Assembly: GCA_949825065.1 (NCBI GenBank)
Contig: OX463839.1
Span: 26,769,734 to 26,833,733 of the forward strand
Direction of reading: 5' to 3'
DNA: 64,000 nt
Source: Odontocerum albicorne
Lineage: Eukaryota > Arthropoda > Insecta > Trichoptera > Odontoceridae
Positions within the stretch are counted from its first letter, which is position 1; each line of letters opens with the position of its first letter. Below the pieces are notes generated by a model. It searched no databases and had not been told where the DNA came from. It saw only the letters and a program-made list of their open reading frames with translations. Below are positions 56,281-64,000 of the stretch, in pieces. Position numbers and translations under genes: made by a program.

Positions 56281-56804
56281 GATGGAGAACGGTGTTATTA
56301 GGAGAACTTGACCACCAATCCGCCAAATAAGGTAGGCGTGGCGTAGTGACTCTAGAATATGCACTTTGATTAATTAACTAATTAATTAATTAACTCTCAT
56401 AAAATTAAAGTATGAAAAAAGAAAGTAACAGAGCTAGATTATAAAATAGCATGTGTCCTGCAATTGGCTAAAAACGTCAAATCTTTCCACTATATTACGA
56501 ATACTTGAAAACATATTTGTGATAAAAAAAATGATACTTAAGGTTTATATGAAATTATACTTAAGGTCTTCGGAATAATCTTCCCACAATTCTTCATTTC
56601 TTTTTTACAGACATGCTTATAACGTAGGTGCTGTGCACTGGGAATTTGTTTGGCGTTGCTTATTTCACCGTAGAATATTTCCTTTGGTTACCGACCGCCA
56701 TCCATTCGATATAGATGTACAAGTCAACACAATCTCTTTTACTTAATAACAATATAGTACAAGAAGGGGTGGCAATCACGATACACTGCTAACAGATATT
56801 TAAA
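56281..56804. other. AT-rich DNA, no gene
   Basis: Contains a short (TTAA)n-type run at about 56373-56392. Nothing else. Confidence 0.4.
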
Positions 56805-57000
56805 TAAACGAAAATAAATATACGAGTATATGAGAACGTTTAAAAACTTATAGTGATGAATATAGAAGAACACAAGCATCGAGAAAGTTCGTCAATAAGA
56901 AATAAAAGGAAATATTTGTAAAGAAATCGAAATTCTTTGTTGGCTCTTAAGTACTACACGACGCCCAAAAATTGCGTCACGAGAACAAACATTCTATAAG
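56805..57000 (+). repeat. Dispersed repeat R1, copy 1
   Basis: Shares AAATAAAAGGAAATATTT, GAAATTCTTT, ACACAAGC, GAGAAAGT and ACGCCCAAAAATT in order with 58085-58430. Here the AAATTCTTT...ACGCCC unit is present once. Confidence 0.6.
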
Positions 57001-57589
57001 TAAAGCCACTCTTTGTCACCAAATAGTTCCGCTCGGTAGATAATGAAAGCAGGCTGCTGTGACTCTGTCACACTGACCCAGTCTTAGAAAACGCTTCATT
57101 GTACATCAATAATACACAATGGATTGTTAAACATGTAAACAAATCGCTGGTGATTGTACTGTTTCAACTGCGGCATGCGCTATGTATTCAAATGCAAATT
57201 GAACGCGTTGCATTAACGTAAATATCATGCATTATGTATCATTCCATAGTTTTGGTCTGGATCACGCAATGCCAATCTCAAGATACAATTTTCGATATGT
57301 TTTTTTTTGAGAGACGTATACTTAAATAATGCCTCGGGTATAGAAAATTCAAATCACTTAAGCAGCCAACAGTAACTTGTTAAGAGTTAAGAAAAATATT
57401 TAAGGTTTTAAGATGTGAATACCTTCAAATGATTTTAATGCTTCGATTGTGGCAGGACGAAACATTAAACCACGAAAAGAGATAAAATAATGTACCCTAT
57501 GCTTGAAGCCATGTGTTAATTTTACTCTTAGGCCATTTTACATCTAAACAACAGATTAAACCTACCGATAGTCTTAAAAGTTTGACGTA
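57001..57589. other. AT-rich DNA, no gene
   Basis: Nothing supported. Confidence 0.4.
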
Positions 57590-57720
57590 CTTGTCATTGG
57601 AACTTTGGGTTTGATGTGTTAAGACTGTATGCTTGCTAAAGAGCAACAGCTTGAACAAAATAAATGGCATCTTCCATTCACATGATGACAATAATAGTCG
57701 ATCACGAAGGATAGTCTACC
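57590..57720. repeat. Dispersed repeat R2, copy 2
   Basis: Matches 2745-2900 (AACTTTGGGTTTGAT, AGCAACAGCTTG, CGATCACGAAGGA). Confidence 0.5.
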
Positions 57721-58084
57721 GTATCTTCCTCGTATTTTGTCAATTTATAATATTATACGAGTATTTAAGAATATACAAATTTACCTTTCATAATAAAAAA
57801 ATCAAGAGTCAATAGAACAGAAATGGTCTTAATATACTTATTCGCATATTCATATTATTTCCATATTTTTTATCTAATTTAGCCTCTTCGTGTATTTTCA
57901 ATTTCAAATTTTTTTATTCGAAAACCTTCTCCCGCAGTTTGAAATTTCTAATCCCCCCCAAACGTTTCCTATTTACCCAGATTTTCCCGCCTTGCGCATT
58001 CGTATACGCTATAATGTGAATAACATTAAATTTAGTAGCTCAAATTTAAGTAAAAATATTCGAGTAATGGACTAAAAAACTACG

Positions 58085-58430
58085 GAAAAAACGCAAATAA
58101 ACATTTTTGAGAAAGTTTACAAGCTTTAAGTGATGAACATAGAAAAAACACAAGCTTTGAGAAAGTACGTCCGTATGAAATAAAAGGAAATATTTTAGAA
58201 AAAAATGGAAATTCTTTTTTGATTCTTGATGTACGAGTACTAAGCTACGCCCAAAAATGGAAATTCTTTTATGATTCTTGAAGTACGAGTACTACGCTAC
58301 GCCCAAAAATGGACATTATTTTATGATTCTTGATGTACGAGTACTACGCTACGCCCAAAAATGGAAATTCTTTTTTGATTCTTGATGTACGAGTACTACG
58401 CTACGCCCAAAAATTACGAGACACGTAGAA
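58085..58430 (+). repeat. Dispersed repeat R1, copy 2, with a 52-bp tandem array
   Basis: After the part shared with 56805-57000, units starting AAAAATGGAAATTCTTTT recur at 58201, 58253, 58305 and 58357 (period 52) before the shared AAAAATTACGAG end. Each unit contains GTACGAGTAC and CTACGCCC. Confidence 0.8.
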
Positions 58431-59178
58431 AAAGTATTAATATATTGAATTATGTCTGTGTACAACATTTTTTTGGTTCAGTAAAATTGTCAATTATTTA
58501 TCTAATTTTGCTTGATGTAATTGAATATTATCTTCTTTGAGATTAGGAAATATGAACCGTGTCATTGTGATTTAATGAACCAAATGTTAACCGCACAACC
58601 AACATGCTCTCATTTATTTCCATACATAAGGCCGTATTTTTTTGGATATGAAACTCCAACTATATAGTCATTTTGTAATATATTAGCGGTTTGAATAATA
58701 GACATAATTTCATTTCTATCTGTGTCATCTAAATATTGTTATATATCTCAGTATACCGCACTATACGCAAGCTATTCAGGTTATTTGCATGAAATAATAG
58801 AGAAACCGCAAACATAATTCACTTAACGAACATAAAACATTATTGCAACACTGTTAAAAAATCTTTTCCTAATCTTGGGCGAAGGTAAATATATCCATGA
58901 TTTAAAAACCATAATTTTGCTCAAGTTACATCCCATTGTTAAAACAATGGGATGTAACTTCAGCAAAAACTTATAATTTTTAATATTTACGGAGAATCTT
59001 TATTGCATAAAAGGCATTCTGATAAGTTTATTTCCAAAAGTTAATATCAATACTTATCCCTTAAATCACTGGTTTTTAAGCTTTTTCGTTTCACGAATCG
59101 GAAAGGGTGAACCTGTTGTTCAACTCAGATCTTCACAAATCATGGATGAAACTAAACACAGCTACCTTCATTTTCCGT
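58431..59178. other. AT-rich DNA with a hairpin
   Basis: Contains the palindrome at 58923-58960; otherwise nothing supported. Confidence 0.4.
58923..58960. repeat. Perfect 18-bp hairpin, 2-nt loop
   Basis: AAGTTACATCCCATTGTT (58923-58940) and its exact reverse complement (58943-58960), separated by AA. Confidence 0.8.
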
Positions 59179-60587
<1,409 letters not shown>

Positions 60588-60588
<1 letters not shown>

Positions 60589-62438
60589 CAACCAGGGTCG
60601 ATCCACTGCTGGATGAAGGTCTCCCCAAGTTGACTCCAAACAGTTCGGTCCTTTGCTCGCCGATGCCACGTGATGCTGCCATGCTTCCTGATTTCGTCCA
60701 TCCAGCGTACCTTCGGTCTTCTTCTAGGCCTCTTTATGCCTCTTGGATACCACTGGATTATTTCGGATGTCCATCGGGAGTCTGACATTCTGGCTATGTG
60801 TCCGGCCCATTGCCACTTCATTCTTTTGCACACCTTTATAACGTCTTCTACCTTTGTTATATTGCGAATCCAGGTGTTTCGTTTACGGTCTCTTTTAGTA
60901 TATCCTAACATGAATCTCTTCATGCCCCTCTGTGCGGTCTGGAGCTTTTGCGTGTTCTTTACTGTGAGCGTCCATGTCTCGCAGCCATACGTAAGTACTG
61001 GAAGAATGCACTGGTTGTAGACCCTTCGCTTCAAGGATATTGGGAGATTACTTTTGAAGATGTTGTTCAAACGTCCAAATGAGCTCCACGCCAGTTTGGT
61101 CCTTCGTGCTATTTCCTCCGATATGCCACCTACAAAGGAAATAAGTTGGCCTAGATACACATATTCCTGGACAAGTTCTAGCGGTTTTCCATCTACGTTT
61201 ATTGGTTTTGTGGTAGCAAAGCCGTTCATCATATATTTGGTTTTTGAAATATTCATTTTTAAACCAACTTCCCTGCTGACCTCTGCCAATTCTTGCAGTT
61301 GGTGCTGAAGATCATTCGGGTTTTGTGAGAATATAACGATATCGTCTGCAAATCTCAAATGGCTCAGGTATTTGCCATCAATCACCAGCCCTTTACTTTC
61401 CCATTCTAGTTTTTTTAATATGTATTCCAGTGTAGCTGTGAATAATTTTGGGGAAATAGTGTCTCCTTGACGAACTCCTTTGCCGATTCGGAAGGTTTCC
61501 GAGGATTTGTGGAGATGTATTTTTGCTGTTGCATCCTTATAGATGTTATTGAACAACTGAATGTATGCTCTATCAATACCTTGTGTCTTTAGAGCGTCTA
61601 GTATGGCAGCTTTTTTGACTGAGTCAAATGCCTTTTCGTAGTCCACAAAGGCTAAGTACAGGGGGAGTTCGTATTCGTCACATCGTTCCATTATTTCTCG
61701 CAGCACCTGAATATGATCCATGGTACTGAAACCCTTCCTGAATCCAGCCTGTTCTCGTGGTTGGTTCATGTCAAAAGTATTCGAGAGTCGGTTGGTTAAA
61801 ATCTTGGTAAAAATTTTGTAAAGGGTAGGTAGCATGCTAATCGGACGGTAGTTTTTAAGATCCTCTTGATCGCCTTTCTTATGGAGAAGTATTATAGTTG
61901 CAGATTTCCAATCTTCTGGAATGTCTTTTTCTTGAAGGCACCTGTTGAAAAGTGTTGATAAGATGGTATCCACTTCTCGACCTGTTTGTTTAAGGACATC
62001 AATGGACAAACCGTCGGTACCAGTGGCCTTACCGGATTTCATTCCGTTGATTGCGTATCTGATTTCTCCTGGCAAGATCGTTGGGATATTTTCATTCTTA
62101 GTTGTTTCTAGATTCAGATTTGTATCTGGTATAGTTACAGTATCTGTATCGGCATATAGTTCCCTATAAAATTCTTCCGCTCTCTTCAGGATAAGGTCTC
62201 GCTGTTTGGTTACAGTATTATCAGACAGTTTAAGTGCAATGATGTGGCGTTTTCCCAAAGACATATTTTGCTTTAGCTTTTTCAGACTTCTTCTATTCTC
62301 AATCGTCCTTTGAACCATTTTTGTGTTATATTCGCGGATATCTTTACGAATATTTTTGCGTAGCATTCTATTGATCTCTGAGAAAGATGGTGATGTAGAA
62401 GCGGGTTGTGTAGATATCATTTTTCTTCTTTGTTTCAT
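60588..62438 (-). CDS. RTE retrotransposon reverse transcriptase region (616 codons)
   Basis: The polymerase part of an RTE-type polyprotein, which copies element RNA at the nicked target. Conserved RT blocks are in order: [17 protein letters not shown] (134-150), [19 protein letters not shown] (185-203), [11 protein letters not shown] with the first catalytic Asp (264-274), [15 protein letters not shown] (319-333) and RFADDIVIF with the paired catalytic Asp (362-370). The C-terminal region has YGCETWTL (484-491), WAGHIARM (544-551) and [12 protein letters not shown] (601-612). The frame is uninterrupted and all catalytic residues are present. It is in the same frame as the endonuclease upstream, separated by TAA and four codons, so the start at 62438 is only the first Met after the stop; the natural product would be one protein of about 941 residues. 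Too many markers agree for this to be anything else. Confidence 0.9.
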
Positions 62439-62450
62439 AAGATCTAACGT

Positions 62451-63413
62451 TTACTGCGACAATTTTGATTCTTTTTGAGGATATGAGCCGCCATAGTTTG
62501 TTGCACTCTGTACTATCTGTTCTGCTATTGCTTCTATTGTAATCGGAAGCTGTGGTTCGCTGAGGATTTCAAATCGATTTTTGAGGTCTAGTTGGAATCC
62601 ATTTTTATTTTTAGCAAGTAGATCGTTGTTTATTACTATTTTCTCCTTTTTCTTAATCACTTTGAGACGTTCAGTTTTGGTGTTGATCTTTATTTTGGCT
62701 CTTACTAGGCGATGATCACTGCCTGTTTTAAAGCTGTTGAGAACAGTGCAGTCTTTTACAGTAAATCTTTTGTTTGACAGGATGAAGTCGATTTCACTTG
62801 TGTTACCTGTTGGGCTTTTCCATGTCCATTTCCTAGAGTATTTCTTTTTGAAAAATGAATTCATAACACAAAGTGAATTGCTTTGAGCAAATTCCACAAG
62901 CCTGTTTCCTCTGTCATCTCGGGTGCCTATCCGAAATTTTCCCACTGATTCGTCATCTTTGTGGAGACCGCCGATTCTTGCGTTGAAATCTCCGATTACA
63001 AATTTGAAGTGGGATGTGTTTGCATCATACATATTTTGAACTTCCTGGTAGTACTCTTCGATACAATCATTAGAGTAACTTTGTGTAGGGGCATATGTCT
63101 GTATTATTTGCATTCGATATCGCTTGTTTATTTCGAAAGTTAGGGACGCCACTCTGTCAGAAGAGCTCTCAGTCGTGATGATGTTATTCATCCATTTCTT
63201 GTGGACAATAAATCCCACTCCGCTGGTTCTTCCATCTTCTGTACCTCTGAAATACAGATGGTGTCCATCCTTCAATTCTATGAGATCTTCTCCTTTTCTT
63301 CTGACTTCGCTTAGCCCTACGATATCCCAATTGATGTGTTTAAGTTCTTCTTGGAGTTCAGTGATATGGGCCTCACTTGAGAGGGTACGAGTATTGAATG
63401 TCGCGATGTTCAT
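62451..63413 (-). CDS. RTE retrotransposon apurinic-type endonuclease region (320 codons)
   Basis: Cuts target DNA to prime reverse transcription. Starts MNIATFNTRTL with the conserved Asn (residue 7). SEVRRKG carries the catalytic Glu (36), SGVGFIVHKKW is at 64-74, TYAPT at 106-110 (Tyr 107), GDFNARIG at 141-148 (Asp 142, Asn 144), SEIDFIL (Asp 209) and the GSDHRLV motif at 231-237, the Asp-His pair. All expected active-site residues of the exonuclease-endonuclease-phosphatase fold are present. It resembles proteins often labelled 'craniofacial development protein 2-like', which are RTE-derived. The frame ends at TAA (62453-62451) inside the linker to the reverse transcriptase. I start at the ATG at 63413; the frame is open a little further upstream without another Met. 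Confidence 0.9.
   Translation of the reverse strand: MNIATFNTRTLSSEAHITELQEELKHINWDIVGLSEVRRKGEDLIELKDGHHLYFRGTEDGRTSGVGFIVHKKWMNNIITTESSSDRVASLTFEINKRYRMQIIQTYAPTQSYSNDCIEEYYQEVQNMYDANTSHFKFVIGDFNARIGGLHKDDESVGKFRIGTRDDRGNRLVEFAQSNSLCVMNSFFKKKYSRKWTWKSPTGNTSEIDFILSNKRFTVKDCTVLNSFKTGSDHRLVRAKIKINTKTERLKVIKKKEKIVINNDLLAKNKNGFQLDLKNRFEILSEPQLPITIEAIAEQIVQSATNYGGSYPQKESKLSQ

Positions 63414-64000
<587 letters not shown>

Overview
The window looks like intergenic or intronic DNA of an insect. The evidence is roughly two-thirds A+T sequence, insect-style mariner, piggyBac, hAT and Helitron elements, RTE- and other non-LTR retrotransposons, and several tRNA-derived SINE families. Lepidoptera is my best guess, from the mix of RTE, Helitron and tRNA-SINE repeats, but the sequence alone does not prove it. 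I find no convincing complete host gene. The only long reading frames belong to a retrotransposon at the right edge.

Layout, left to right. 0-9 kb: LINE 3' ends (a family I call LINE-A), a foldback mariner (1336-2119), tRNA-SINE copies, a non-autonomous Helitron on the minus strand (4196-5653) and a piggyBac-type MITE (8758-9042). 9-22.5 kb: a hAT element with 8-bp target duplication nested inside a SINE (9230-10291), a 45-bp minisatellite (14386-14970), a decayed mariner, a third SINE family, a decayed reverse transcriptase, and a second, larger foldback mariner (21371-22445). 22.5-34 kb: mostly anonymous AT-rich DNA with SINE and LINE scraps, a weak candidate receptor exon near 28.2 kb, and a small frame-disrupted zinc-ribbon-like reading frame near 30 kb. 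34-46 kb: a non-autonomous hAT (34955-35813), LINE remnants, a plus-strand Helitron (42026-43201), a tiny signal-peptide-like ORF (44256-44333) and a seven-copy 89-bp minisatellite. 46-59 kb: a mariner deletion derivative with good terminal repeats (48283-49213), more LINE and SINE fragments, and a two-copy dispersed repeat, one copy carrying a 52-bp tandem array. 59-64 kb: a compound inverted/direct duplication, a 665-bp (AT)n tract, and an RTE-clade non-LTR retrotransposon (endonuclease, then reverse transcriptase, minus strand) interrupted by one in-frame stop, followed by another (AT)n tract that leaves the window.

The elements form layers of insertion. Older SINEs are broken by hAT insertion, LINEs survive mainly as 5'-truncated tails, and mariners survive as deletion or foldback derivatives. 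The RTE is by far the best preserved and so probably the most recent arrival. LINE-A, -B, -C and SINE-A, -B, -C are labels used only in this report, assigned by comparing copies inside this window. Nothing here is clearly a new biological system. The most unusual items are the foldback mariners, the near-intact RTE between (AT)n tracts, the compound rearrangement beside it, and the strong over-representation of the word ACGAGTA.
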